This document shows positions 47,216 to 59,984 of a stretch of 64,000 bases of DNA, in pieces. A model generated the notes under the pieces. That model ran no database searches. It was not told the origin of the DNA and saw only the letters and a list, made by a program, of their open reading frames with translations. The position numbers and the translations under genes are program-made. Location: NCBI GenBank assembly GCA_022494885.1, contig JAGVSM010000496.1, positions 278,640 through 342,639 on the forward strand. The letters are read 5' to 3'. The stretch's first letter is position 1. The number at the start of each line of letters is the position of its first letter. The stretch comes from Micrasema longulum. Its lineage: Eukaryota; Arthropoda; Insecta; Trichoptera; Brachycentridae.

Positions 47216-47439
47216 TGTTGATCTTAACGACTTCCGAGGGGGTGAAATCCAGTCTTTTGTTAACAAACATTTGGACAAACTCAAATATTGTAATCAGTAT
47301 AGGTGTTTAAAAACGTGATCTACTGAAATCTTTCAATTTTGGGACTATTTTTTTTTTCATGTATATCGTATTTTGAGTACATATGATTAAATGTTTGTAG
47401 ACAAGGCTGGTTTTTATTTGTTGCATAGTAGGTAAAATA

Positions 47440-47600
47440 CTTCAGTCACACGAATCTCTCAAATGTTAATAAAGTTTTCAACTCTTTTACTTCACAAAAA
47501 TCAACGGAGTTTAGAATATTGAATGTACACAGAGTCTAAAATGGTAAAATCACCACCTTATCAACCAACGACAGGTCATAAGCTCTGTAAATATCTAGTT
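47440..47600 (+). repeat. Dispersed repeat family D, copy 4
   Basis: Inverted relative to copy 3 and only about 230 bases away: CTTTTACTTCACAAAAATCA, TCTAAAATGGTAAAATCACC and ACCAACGACAGGTCATAAGC. The peptide frame is lost. The pair could make a large imperfect hairpin. Confidence 0.6.
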
Positions 47601-50269
47601 TTCTTTTATGTTTTATTTTTGTCTGCGTTTCTGAGACGCACTTCTCCCGTCTACAAAAAACTTATTTACAATTTTCACTCATCCATGCAACATCTTCGTC
47701 TGTACTTAAAAATTTAGTCGATGATGTTAAATTATAATATCAATTTAATTAAGTAAAAAAAGGTTTATTTTGAGAGCCACTGGCGTGAATTTTTTTTCTG
47801 TAGCTCGGTAAAGCCAGCATCGAAATATTCACTTAGTCGATTCACTTATTGAAGTTTTGCAGAACAATTTGCCACAGGCAGCTCGTGTTATGAGACTCTC
47901 ACCGAGCATTCTGCCGGTTTTCCTTTGAAACTCCGTCACGATTTGCCCCACAAAGGTTCTCAAGCTGTAGCACGTTTATAGCATGTCTAATATTTTAGAA
48001 AAAAATCACCAATTACCTTTTTTTAGCAAATCAATGAACGCACTTTAATAGGTTGAGTGAGTTAGTACATATATTGATTTATAACAGTCTTGAATTACGG
48101 CACAGAATACCCAGGATTGAGAAGTTCAATTATTGTGATCTCACCGGGCAAAGAAGTACGTCTTAGCGATTCTAGCACAGGAGCCACTCTACTTAAATAT
48201 TTAACTTGGGTTAATCTAATCTAATCTAATATTTTCATTAATGTGTGTGAGATGTAAGTTAAAGAGATTTAAAAAAAACGTTTTAATTGCTGAAGACTGT
48301 CAAGAAACGTTTACTAAATAATAGCAACTGCTAATAGGTTTTATAGTATAGTCAGAACCCCTTAAAATAAACGCCATTGTAACACTAAATTTTACCATGC
48401 TTGATCTTCTGAATAAAAAACCTCATGAATTTTGTTTCTAAAAAAACTTTCCGTGTGGATATTGAAACATCATTTGTTTCAAACTATCCGCGACTAATTC
48501 GAAAATGTAAAAACAGTAATTAAAACCCAATATGTTAAAAAGTTGTAAACAATTAAACCTTTTATCGTGAAAATTTAGCGGAGCAAACAATGGATTAAAG
48601 TTGTGATAAAATGCTTTACGAGTTGGTGTTCTTTTTTTAACAAAAAAATGAATATTATAATCAAATATATGCAGTAATTTAGAGGTAAATTTCAATCAAA
48701 ACAAGGAAAAAAACAAAGACTATTTATGTTTTCCATAATTTGAATTCACAACAACCCCATTAAAATCAAGGTATTTTTTAATTAATGTGTATTAATTGAC
48801 ATTACTGGTAACCTTGGTGAGTTCCTGTGACTAAAGAACTGGTATCAACTTGTTCAATAAAAGTCGTCCCTTTCTGCAAGAAGTAGATCAGATTTAAACA
48901 CAGAACGTACGCAGCACCCCGCTGGGTAAGCTATAACTGGTAGGTCATTAGGGATAATCAGAGATGTGACATAAAAATACTTGTTTCCCCTCCTTTACCC
49001 TTCGCTTCCTACTACCTACCCGATGCCGCCGCTAGTCGATTCTATGCAATGAGATAAATTGATATTTTTCTTATTCTCTCTGACATTGACGCATGTTTCT
49101 GGCCATCATTAGTCTAAATTTTATAACAGTTAGTTGAAGAAGCTCAGAACAGTAAAAACACAAAAAAATTATAGAATTTACATTCCAATTATGAAAGCGG
49201 CCTCTCGGATTTGATTCTAACTAATTGCAAGAAAGATTTTTCCCAATTATTAAGTATTATGGTGTAATTTTTATAACTTTCCTCCATATCCTCTCTTTCC
49301 CACCTGCTGACGAACCTATAAAAGAAATGCTAAGCGGGTTATATCTTTAAAAAAACCTCAGCCTGTTAGTAGATTAAAAAAAACGGAACGGAACGCGTAT
49401 TGATCCTAAATGTTCCAAAAGGCTAATCAAATATTATTTAAGATAAATTGAGAATTATTTTCATTTGCTTGATGCAAAAAGTACTGCATCGATACTCCAA
49501 TCGCAGAATTTCTTGATTATTTGTAATATTCATATAGGCAGAGGCAAAAAGATAAATAACCAATTCAGGTATAACATAGTGAAAATACTGGTGTTAAAGT
49601 AAATTTACGGAAAATAAAAATATACTAAACATAGTGCTTTATTTTCAAGTAAAGCTGATTATTTTTTATGAAAAAAGTTTTCATTTGTTACTTACTTTTA
49701 GAATATTGCTAGGCAACAATTGAATATTCAATACTGGTATTTAATGGTTCCTTAAATGCCCACAAAATACTAAATTAGCGATTTCACGCAAAACCTTGCA
49801 TTATTTGCAAATATTAAATGACACAAATAACAATAAGCCACTTCCGTGAATTTCGTACTTTGTCAATGACTTTTTGTGTGCCTAAAATTTTAAAGAGATT
49901 TAACGAAATTGTAGAGCGTTTTATGCAGATGTTGTGAAAGTAATTCCATTATTTAGATATTATCTTTTCACGATTGACAAAGTACCTTCATCATGAAGTT
50001 TAAACTTATTAAATATCAACTTTCTTATTTGTATTTATAACATTAAATAATTCAAATCAAGAAAAAAGGAATATGACAATTTATTTACTCGTAGAATAAA
50101 TCTTACCATTACAACGTGGTTTTTTAGTATTTATATTACCCAGGCTTTTTTACGACTAAAGTTAACTTACTTAAATAATGTTAGGCCATAACCAAATTAC
50201 ATGAATACTTTTTTTGTTATCATGCTTAAGCCGAATTTAGTTTTTTCATTTTCACTATTTTTTCATTCG
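47601..50269. other. Intergenic stretch with a retroelement-like 3' end
   Basis: No exon. At about 48110-48231 the sequence GAATACCCAGG, TCTCACCGGGCAAAG ends in AACTTGGGT and three TAATC(T) units (TTAATCTAATCTAATCTAAT), a form seen at LINE 3' ends; its ORF is not recognised. The rest is AT-rich. Confidence 0.35.
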
Positions 50270-50445
50270 CATTTGTTTTTGCACCGCAACAAGTCAGGAT
50301 GGCCAATAATAGCGGCTAATTACAGCACATAACACCCCGAGGTTGAGAAAAACATTTTTTGAGATCAAACCGGGAATCGAACCCGGAACTTTCTATGCAT
50401 AAATCAAGCAAGCATCTTACCCTTTACACCACGGGGGCCGCCTTT
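50270..50445 (-). mobile_element. SINE family 3, copy 2
   Basis: Best copy of the family: minus-strand head CCCCCGTGGTGTAAAGGGTA, B box TTCCGGGTTCGATTCCCGG, body CAACCTCGGGGTGTTATGTG, CTGTAATTAGCCGCTATTAT, TGGCCATCCTGACTTGTTGC and GGTGCAAAAACAAATGCG. Homologous to 34255-34430. Confidence 0.8.
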
Positions 50446-52025
50446 TTAAACCCAATCCTTTGTTTGCCAAAGCATATTAAACATTTTCTCAAAATCACTC
50501 AATCATTCGTTACCAAATAATGTCAATGCTGATTGAAACCAGTATATTTCTGCAAGATTAAATGCAAATAGAGTGCGTTTATATAAGCGAACTTCATTTC
50601 TTTTTTTTAAATACTCATGTACCAATTTTATCCAAACGAAATTTTTATTTAAGCGAGAAAGATACTCATAACGCATTCTTTGTCGCCGTCTGCTGACTGC
50701 TGGAACAATTAATCTCTCATGATGCACTTTTCTGAGGACATTTCATCTCCGTTACTTGTCCAAAGGAAGTTCCATTGTCTGGATGTGACACACGACAGAG
50801 TATTGCTAAGTGCCAAAAAATATTCACGATACATGGGATAATTGCCTTAACCGATCACCGATGCGGGCTGTTAAACGATGCTTACTATTTCGCAATTAAA
50901 TGGCACCGACCCAATAAAAAGCTGAAAACATCGAAATAATTAAATGAATACTAACAATAAAGATAATTAGAAGAATTCGCTGATAAATGTGTCTTCAATA
51001 CCGATGGGGGCTCAATGAGGAGTAAATAAATTGGTAATATGGGGTTCATCCATGCACAGCAAGAAATTAACTCGATATTAAATTATATATATAAAGAGAT
51101 ACAAACGAACTCTGTATAGTCTATATCATACAAAGGTTATAATACTTAGGTAAATTAAAATATCTTTTTATAGTGTTGCGTAGATTCATAGGTGTCATAA
51201 AGTATGTTTAATTCATAGTTAATATTTAAAGCATTAACTTTGAGGTCAAACATTTTACTTATTGATCATGTAATACAAAGTTTAATACAAATTTAATGAA
51301 ATTAAAAAATCATTTCCTTCCTGGCTCGTTAATGTTTTAATTATCTTCTGGTAGCCATAAAGAACTTCACAAGCATTGGCTACTGCACATCAATAGGGAC
51401 AACGTTGTCAATCTTTTTAAAGTTCGAGATTGGCGAAAATTTACTAATTTGCTTACTTTCCTTACTTTTATTTGCTTATTATACATCTGGACATTTTGAT
51501 GTTTTTTCATCAATTATTTTTGGATCATTTAATTTAATACTCTCTGTTATTTGGTATATTATATATTACCCTTATTTCTCACTAAAGTATAGAGTGAGTT
51601 TATAGAAACCATATCTCAATTATCACTTCAATTATGTTTTTGTAATATTTTCTATTGTTTTTAATGAAACTGTAATTTTGTACATTTGATTATGTATGTA
51701 ACTTCATTTGTAATTTTTTTTATTTTAATGTTTACATCTGACTATTTTTTATGTTATCTTCTTTGTAAATATATTATTTATACTTTGTTTTCCTGGATTT
51801 TTATTAAACTATATAATATATATTTTATTGTTAGTTACTATGGCTTAGCACGGGCACAGCCTAAAAAGCTTAATAAATTCATAAATATGTAAACGAGTGT
51901 AATTTTAAATGAATACATAAATGAATACATTATATTTCTAGGAGATACTATAACAATTAGGGACTGAAGTGATACTAAAATTTTAATAAATAAATAATTA
52001 ATTTAACTAATTTAAATATTATTAT
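50446..52025. other. Intergenic stretch with possible LINE 3' UTR
   Basis: 51620-51990 is T-rich and ends TTAATAAATTCATAAATATG then AT-rich, resembling a retroelement UTR. A 74-codon minus-strand frame at 50503-50727 (RRRQRMRYEYLSRLNK) has no recognised domain. Confidence 0.35.
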
Positions 52026-52693
52026 ATAACAACTTATCGATTTTTCTATTTCTACTAGCTTTGAGATGTACCCGTCTCTTATTCAGGACACTTACTACCC
52101 TAACATGCAAATACCACATTTCACCTTCACCATGAGAAGTGAAAATTTTACCTAAAAATAATATGGAAATATTTTTCATTCGGAAGACTTTAAAGTGGGT
52201 TGTTGTTTACTCACAGGTCAGAGGGCAGAGGTTTAACCCCACTCTACCCCAGTTTGATTCTCATTTTCTAATAGTGAGTTATTTACTACTCGTTGAAATT
52301 GGCCCCGAAATTTAAACGTTTTAGTAAATCTTTTGTTTGTGAATATTTTAATTTTAATTTTAAAAAAAACATAAATCATCTCCCTTTAATTAATGATCAC
52401 ACATTTTTTCAAAATAACGCATTATAATATGTTCCATTGTAATTGCCACCCAATGCCTAGTTCATACTCCTTCCAAAATCCATTTTTTCAAAAAAATTCT
52501 TATCAGTTCTCGTTGGTGTTAGCTTCTCATAACATGTGTCATATTATCAGTACGTTGGTTGTATATTTTTGTGGAACTATAATATTATAAGGAAGGTGTA
52601 TATTAGCATTTGCATGTTAGTGTAATTAGTGTCCCAACATAGAGACGGATACGTCTCGAAATCGGTACACATATATGAACCGGTTAGTGGTTA
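52026..52693. mobile_element. Hammerhead-foldback family, copy 2 (SINE inside)
   Basis: Inverted termini: left TATAACAACTTATCGA, GAGATGTACCCGTCTC, TTCAGGACACTTA, CATGCAAATA; right, in complement order, TTTGCATGTTAG, GTGTCCCAACAT, GAGACGGATACGTCTCGAAA, TTAGTGGTTAT. Ribozyme core damaged: left reads CTGAATA and AAAG instead of CTGAAGA and GAAA; right keeps a perfect stem II GAGACG/CGTCTC with GAAA but CTGAAGA has become CCAACAT. A SINE family 2 fragment lies inside. No ORF of the element's own. Confidence 0.85.
52195..52380 (+). mobile_element. SINE family 2, copy 3 (nested)
   Basis: GTGGGTTGTTGTTTACTCAC, a decayed B box (GAGGTTTAACCCCACTC) and the full body TTTGATTCTCATTTTCTAAT, AGTGAGTTATTTACTACTCG, TTGAAATTGGCCCC. 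Its insertion within the foldback dates the foldback as the older of the two. Confidence 0.75.
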
Positions 52694-53139
52694 TTTAAAA
52701 TACTTACAAACATTTATTGATGTTTTATTTTATAAAAGTTACCTACCTATTATATAAAAGTGAAATATTTTTTAAAAGGGTGGTTTTTCATTAAAGTATT
52801 TTTTTGTTCCTGTATGGCATCTGAAGCATCCAATTGTTTATCATACTTCCATGTAACCAACGATTTTGAATTGTTGAATCTGATGAATCTTCAAAAATAA
52901 TTCCAATCGTGTCAGTTTCCATGTCGATACCTTCTACGTATGATATCATAACCAACAAAACGCGATTTTACAGAAGTATTTTTTATCTCGTAGAAATCTA
53001 AATATAGGCCAATTTTGAAAAAAAAATGTTTTGAATATATATTTTTATATAATATTATCTAACGCTTACAAAAAACGTTCAAGGTTTTGCAATTTTTGTA
53101 AAAATGCAGATACAATATTATGCTTTAAAGGGTAAAAAG
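52694..53139. other. AT-rich intergenic stretch
   Basis: No gene or repeat family seen. Confidence 0.45.
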
Positions 53140-53290
53140 GGGAAAAAGTAAAATATCGTATGAATGACGTACGATACTGTTTTTCGTAAAAAAAGTTTAA
53201 AAAAATAACGTATAAATGACGTGCAACATTTTACATTGGGGTTATTGGAAAATATATTGTATGTATGGCATACAATGATTATTTGAATCT
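53140..53290. repeat. Three imperfect palindromes at about 50-bp spacing
   Basis: Palindrome 1 is TATCGTA..TACGATA at 53154-53176, palindrome 2 is a weaker ACGTATA..GTGC at about 53207-53226, palindrome 3 is ATTGTATG..CATACAAT at 53256-53276. Centres are about 50 bases apart; each has the same form (GTATG-AATGA-CGTAC) with A-rich linkers (AAAAAAGTTT, GGAAAATA). Looks like a decayed 50-bp tandem repeat. Confidence 0.6.
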
Positions 53291-55839
53291 TGGAAACGAT
53301 GTGAATAATCGCAAGTTGAACTAACGATAGTATACGTTGTTATTTTATGTACGAGTATTATAATACATTTTCAGTCAGTTGTTCGTGCAAATGCATTTTT
53401 TGGTAATAGATTAATCACGTAGTGGATGTTTGACCAGCACGGAGAACACAATCATAATTGATTCTTACCCCGCTTTCAGTCATCTCGTCGTTCCACGAAT
53501 ATTATCGCAAGGATTCATACAATAGTATACTTAATATGATAATATAGTACATTGTAAAATATATGAGATACGACGAAATGCGTTCAAAAAGAACCTAACT
53601 AATGGCAAGATATTTTGTATTCTTCGTTGGAAAATCAACGATTTGTGGGTTACCATATTATAAGTAGGAGGCGTCAATTAAGAGCGTTCGCTCAAAGGAT
53701 ACGCGTAAAGAATGCTTTAAATATGTTTTCCTTTCTTTTGCTGCCATCATTACGATTGTTTATTGTAATATTTACAATGTCAGATTTGATATCTAGTAGA
53801 GTATTGCAGGGAGTGGGTGTGGTGAGTAAATCAATGGCTTAATATCTCAAGGGGGAATATACAAGAAGGAAAATGCCTCAAAATTCGCGTCTGATATCCA
53901 ATAATCATAAATAAATGGGAAGGGGATTGAATGGGCTTGACTTATGTTTTTGGGGTAAACATTATGTCCATTGCACTATCATTTGAAAACCGAGTTTTCT
54001 GAACATGATACCATCGTTTATTATTTAAACAACTGCAAAAACATATTTTTACAAGTAAAAATTATTGACGTTCTTTCAAATACTCTTTTCTATATGTTAA
54101 TTGATTCAGGTAATTTTACAAACCGAATTACCCAAACAAAATTCATTTGTAATATTCACTGTTCTGCCTATAGTTAGTTGGCATTTTTCGATTCAGTATA
54201 TATATTTATACATTCTGCTTTGTTTAAATATAACATTTTTATATAACGGTTTTACTATGGATAATGAAAGCGCGGTAAAAACTAAACACATCTATTTTCG
54301 AAAAGGAGCGTTTTTTTTTTACATAAAACAGAAATCTTTATATTGGATCGATTTCCAAAAAAGACAACGGCGAAAATTTTTACTTAAAATAGATTATATT
54401 TTTTGTATCATTAACTCATAAATATTTAACATTTTTACACTTATTTCGACATGAAAAATTTAATTGAAATGTTTCTACAAATCATTTAGGAAAACAAGGA
54501 AAATGTGTAAAACGAGTATACCTACCTGCCGCAGAACTTTGTCTGGGAGGTTATTTTTATTACTAAAGTTTTATTCATTAACTGAACGTATTCATATTTA
54601 TCGATACTCAATCAAAACAATATCTTGATAGTACCAATTCACATCAGATGATCTCTAGTATCAAGCAATGTGTAATGGAATTCTACTGTGTAATATTATG
54701 TAGGTCCGAGAATCCCCAGACATATTAATGTCTTGGGGACCATTACTAGCTGACGGATCGTAAATTGAGCCATTACACGTTATGATTTATATTACAATAT
54801 TATGATATAAGGAGAGTGTGGAGTAATAGTAGAATTGAGCTGGAAAAGCCGCATAAATACGAATTTAGCTATGTGTTTTATCTGAATTTTATAAAATTTA
54901 AAATTAACGATTCTTTTAATACCATTTATCTACAAATAAAATCAAGTAAGTACAAATTATAAATTCAAAAAAGTTGAGTTTCTGTATTGAAATATTTTTG
55001 TTGAGTTGCATTTTTATCCGGTTAAAAAATATCTAGTTTTTTTATATGTTTTTTTATTTAACCTTTTTTATTTTAGAATATTTATTTATTCATTTTTTAA
55101 GTGATCGTGTTTCTCGAGATTGAAATATTATCTGACGATGATGATGAACAGTTTTTTTCTTCTTTTTAAAACAAAAAATACCGTTAAATACATAAAAAAT
55201 CAAATATGGTTTGTAGGATGTTAGAAAAAAAGTTAGATTTTTTAAACATAGTATTGACATTAGTAGAGTCAAGTAAATTAGTAGAATTCTTGAAAGCTAT
55301 TTTTAGTAAGTCTGTTTTGTCAATTTGATACTGATTTGATAAACATAGACGATTATCTTATTTTTTTAAATTAAATTATAAAAATGCTGTATCATGTTTG
55401 TTTCGTTATTATAAATGTTTAATGTAGGTATTATTGATTCATTAATAGATATTATTCGGTATGTCACAAAAAAATAAATCGAAAAATAGTTTAGTACATA
55501 AAAAGAAGATAGATGTTTTTTCTAATAAAGCTATTGTTTTTTTTTTAAAGTGCAACTAAAGAATGATACGAGGTCTAAGCTTAAATATCGTTTGTTTTTC
55601 ATCGCATTATATTAAATTTAGTTCGAAACCGCTTCGTATTATGTATTTTATGTATCTTATTTGCGAAACAAAAGGCCTTAGAAGACACAAAGAAAATCCG
55701 CCTAAAGAAATACAGCAGAAGTCAGTCCATCCATGCAAATTCTATCTCATATTATTCAAAGTTTATCATCCGTGAAAGGATTCATATAATAACACAAGCA
55801 GTTTTGTCTCCGGCCACTAAGATAGGAATCTCTCTCGCG
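53291..55839. other. Intergenic stretch with a small hairpin
   Basis: No recognisable exon. 54714-54738 contains CCCCAGACAT facing ATGTCTTGGGG (10-bp stem, one bulged T, ATTA loop). Frames at 53615-53842 and 54101-54421 have no motif I know. Confidence 0.4.
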
Positions 55840-57060
55840 TGCCATCCTGCTCAACCCCGGTCACGAGACGGTTAGTTAAAACGAGACGAATGGAAGTGAA
55901 AATATTGGAAGAAAAATTTTATGCGGAATCCAATAAGCAAATACTGGAATAGCCATAAATAAGATGATAAAAACTTTTTAACTGCACAAGCAATATTTTT
56001 ATTACTCAGCTAAGTGAATTGGATTAAATTTTCTCTCGGGTAATTTGGGATGTACTTATACGTATTTCTAACCGATATTTTATACATACATTATCCGTTT
56101 ACGCCAACACAAAGTGATGCATGTTATATTGCTGGGTAAAAATGCTTAAGTATCATGTTTCATTTTGAAGTATGAGTAGCGTACGGTTGAGTTTTTCTCG
56201 CACACCCCTATAAACATTAAAAGTCACGCTAAATCACGTCTCAATTAGTCTTTAAAACGCAAAAATAATATCCTGTCGTAACATTATGATAATCTGAAAA
56301 GATAGGGTTAAGTCACGGAGTATATTTCATAAGCGGGGACCCTTTAGCGACGCCAAACGAGGAGAGTTCGAACTCACCCCCTGAAATCTTACCCGGAAGC
56401 TTTATACTAATAATTTTACACCCCATTACACCGTTCATCTTGCATATTGCGGGGGGACTCGCCGGGGATGGGGCGGCATAAAAAAGGGTGATGATTTTCC
56501 CAAAACCGAATTGAAAATCCCGATTTTATGTCGTTCGATATGCCGCTACATATTTCCCGAGTTTATATCGGCGCGCTTAGGCCCGGGACCCGGGACCCGG
56601 GAGCCGGGAGCCGGGAACGGGGATCGTGGGTCGTACGTTATTTTATATTCCCGCGTTGGGCGCATCAGCTCGGAATCTCTTTGTTTATGTTACGTTTGCC
56701 CCGCGAATAAATCGCGGTGGAAAATGATAAAACAGAGAGCTCAGCCGAGAAAATTTTCATTTTCGCATATTGTGTACAAAATCGTAAAGTTTATTTGTGT
56801 GTTATTCAGATTTTACGCCCGCCTCGCGAATGACAAAAGGGGTATTCTCCGCTTTGTGCTTATCTCAGATGTTTATCATGAAGCATTTGGGGAATTTATT
56901 CTTCCCAGCTCGGTGTACTAAAATTTTATTTTGCGCGAACTCGCGCCTGTACTCAAATTTGAATAATAATTTTAGCAACAAATTCAGTACAAAAATCCAA
57001 AAACCTCCTATTTTCGTTATATATATTTTTAGGCAAGTGGGTACTAGATAACTAACCCTG
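55840..57060. promoter_or_regulatory. GC-richer, CpG-containing island
   Basis: The most compositionally distinct stretch in the window, with CpGs throughout (GGCGCGCTTAGGCCCGGG, CGCCCGCCTCGCGAATGAC). It has a 136-codon frame at 56511-56921, but overlapping frames of similar length suggest that this reflects composition rather than coding. It holds the heptamer array at 56583-56624. No transposon marks. Possible regulatory or promoter region, unproven. Confidence 0.3.
56583..56624 (+). repeat. Six-unit CCGGGA(C/G) heptamer array
   Basis: Six consecutive 7-bp units: CCGGGAC twice, CCGGGAG twice, then CCGGGAA and CGGGGAT. Pure GC-rich microtandem in an AT-rich genome, centred in the CpG-containing island. 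Confidence 0.9.
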
Positions 57061-57799
57061 AAGAGATTTTTATTGATATCTTAGAAAATGAAAAGAGCAA
57101 ATATTTTTAAGAAGAGAAAATTCGATTTAAGAAAATATTAAAAATGGAATACGAATATTTTTACCTATTTGCGACAGCAAAATTATTAGATATACATAAA
57201 ATTGTTTTGAGTTTTGACGCCTTTAATATAACGAATGAATATCTAACCCTTCTGCCACAACCGAATAAACATAAGGTTCGATATCGGATTCGTAGTACAA
57301 ATATCCATATGCAATATTATTATTTGCTCTGAGACGTGACTCGGGGTAAATGTTGACTCAAGGCGAATAAATATGATATCGGAAGTGAGCGGCGCATATG
57401 ATATTACTTCTAGAGCTAATATATCCGCGGGACGAACTCTAAAGGGAATTCTCCCCTCTCGATAGTATTGCGTGAAAACCAAATTATAATACTACGAAGC
57501 TTTATTTAAATTAAAGTATCAAATTTGATAAATTTTATTTAGTGGTTAAAAGAAAACAATAAGAGTTGAATATACATAATCCTATCATATGTCATAATAG
57601 GTTTCCTAAGTAGATATCCTAAGTTCAAAGAAATCTCGTTAAAATGAACATGTCTTCGATATGTACATATGATTGGTATTTTACTTAATTAGCTACCTTC
57701 GATATATTTCTAATTATGCTTTTTTTCAAAATTTTAAACCATAAAAAGTTCTTCTAAATTGAGAGCATTCAACTTATATACGTATATTCTATATCATAT
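57061..57799. other. Intergenic stretch
   Basis: Partly CpG-containing around 57330-57480; the remainder AT-rich. No gene or repeat. Confidence 0.4.
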
Positions 57800-58232
57800 A
57801 GGTTCTAACAAACACTTCAGAAATTTTGAAATTACTCCACCACTGACGTCACAAGTTTTAGTCGGTGCGTACTGCTGATTGGTGGGTTGACTTCCCGAAA
57901 ACCAGAAATCTACCACAACACTCTATCATTGGTTGATTCAGAAGAACTTAAGACTAAGTTCAAGATAGTTCATTTTGATTATTTTTTCATACATTTTTTA
58001 GATACTTCGCAGTACAATGATTATTATTTTATTTTTTTCCATACAAATATTTGCATAGAATTTTAATAACGAAAATGCACTTTGAAAAATACATCTTAAA
58101 ACTAAGCTATAACATAATTTGGGGAAAATGCCCACAAAGACTTCAGCGTCTGAGCGCTAATTTTTACCGTGTATAAGAAAAGATTTTTTTATCCAATTTT
58201 CGGTAGCACTGAACTTCATCGTTATATTTGTA
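57800..58232 (+). mobile_element. MITE family C, copy 3
   Basis: Shares with 17660-18052: TTGAAATTACTCC.., CTGACGTCACAAGTTTTAG, GCTGATTGGTGGGTTGACTT, CCCGAAAACCAGAAATCTAC, CACAAC-CT-T and, at the right, TTTTTACCGTGTATAAGAAA and ATCCAATTTTCGGTAG. It is about 40 bases longer because of an internal insertion (58020-58140). Confidence 0.65.
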
Positions 58233-59239
58233 TATATTAGATTGGGGTCCTATTAAAATGTCGCAAAATCACGGACCAGAGTTTCTAGTTTCAAAACTCA
58301 TTCTACCACAGCTTGTTATAATACATTGTTTTACGTCTTACAGAAAATGCTCCTAAAATGGAAACATTTGTTTAAATTATAGCGCAAATATTTCATTTTA
58401 TATTTAAAAAATACATACTTTGTAATATAACCGGTCCATTAATACCTTTGTGTCACAAATGTTCAAACAGGTCATCGCACTGAAATTTATTGTTTATTCG
58501 AATGCAACGGTTGTGTAAAGAAGTCAATAACACGTTGAAATGTTCAAAATCCTTATCTTAATGCCGTAAATCAAGATTTTTGGTATGTCCGCGCTTATAC
58601 TTACTCTCGTACTCCCAATAACTCATTTAATGTAAGCCATTATGTTGTTTTTTATTTACTTGTCATGACCAGCCTATTAAAGTGAACTTTTTCATTAGTG
58701 CGAATGTGACGGATAAATATTTGACTGGGCTCCGATATATCATTAGACAACCAGAAAATTTATATTGCCAGCGATAGTATCAAAATTTTGATCATAATAT
58801 ATTACGGGTTTAATAAGGAACGTGTCTTTGTTTTAAAGAATTATAAAGTACGAGTTAGGGAGTTCTTAATGTAAAAAAACTCGTTAATACATTATATGTG
58901 TTACATTGACTGTTTTTTATTATTTGACGGTCGCATTTTCACGAAAACAATTTTATAAACAAAGTTTTTTATTGAAGTTAATATTTTCATTAGAACGAGT
59001 CCTAATGGACCCCTTATGAATGTTTTGCTTATGGTAATCCACAAGCAAAACAAAAGTATTATTTAATTTCCAATAAAATTAAAATCAAAATACATCAGCA
59101 AATGGTCGACAAAACGCGAGTTTACAAGGAAAACTGACCAAGTCAAATTTTATTGATTTGATTTTTTTTCAGTTTTTGAGCTAGAAAAAAACAAGTTTAC
59201 TTATTTCTCAAAGTTTATTTACTAAATTTACGTATTTAA
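58233..59239. other. Intergenic stretch with a family C end fragment
   Basis: 58674-58700 (GTGAACTTTTTCATTAGTGCG) matches the right end of MITE family C copy 1; otherwise AT-rich without genes. Confidence 0.4.
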
Positions 59240-59550
59240 AAAATATATTTATATGAAAACATTTCTCCACAATATCCATACTGTTTTTTAGCAGTTCTTT
59301 CATTGTCCATTCGCTCTATATGTCCAAACCAACGCATTACTCCTTTCTTTATGCTGTCGAGTATGCTTACCTCCGCCTTGCGTAATGTACGGATCTCAAC
59401 ATTTGTGCATCTAGCGTACATAGTTTCATCACACATTCGCCTGAGAGATCGCATTTCGACAGCATTTAGCCTACTTTCATCCCTGTTTTTACAAGTTCAT
59501 CCTTCGCTCCCATACACCAGGGCCGGAACCAGGACTCCATTGCGAACTGC
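59240..59550 (-). pseudogene. RTE-like LINE, C-terminal RT fragment
   Basis: Minus strand: GVLVPALVYGSEG, then ESRLNAVEMRSLRRMC, TNVEIRTLRKAEVSILDSIK and KGVMRWFGHIERMDNERTAK. It shares the SETW-like, LRR-C and RWFGH(I/V)ERM blocks with the 6.0-, 9.7- and 11.4-kb copies. One frameshift near 59500 and a truncated 3' end. Nonfunctional. Confidence 0.85.
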
Positions 59551-59984
59551 TAATTTTGCCTCTTGCGACAAGCATTTATTTGCCATATTTATGTTATTGG
59601 GTAGATATTATTATAATTTATTTAAAAACTTGTCACCGAACTGCATATTTTTTAGATGTCTTTGGAAATTTATAAATTTCTTTGGATGGCCTCGTTTTGA
59701 AAAAGGATTCTTTCTAACCGAGAAATTCCTTTTGCAAATATTGCAATCATATCTGTTTGCATAATGCAAGGGTTCTCTATCAGAATCAACACCATCCCAG
59801 CACATTAGCCCATTACAGACGGATCACTCTGTGAATCTCGCGCTAACTACTCTGTTCAGCTTTTCAGACGCGACCGCATATTTCCGCGTGAATGTACGCT
59901 AGAGAATGAAACCAAGAAGGGCGATTTACCCACGAAGTGAAATGACATTTACTTCACGCTTGTAACGTTTTAACACTTTTTTTG

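Noticed and set aside
56511..56921. 136-codon frame as a protein-coding gene
   Set aside because: Overlapping frames of similar size exist on the same strand, it runs through the heptamer array, and no domain is recognised; high GC reduces stop codons by chance.
59303..59764. 153-codon plus-strand frame
   Set aside because: Its first half is the antisense of an RTE-like fragment; the rest has no motif.
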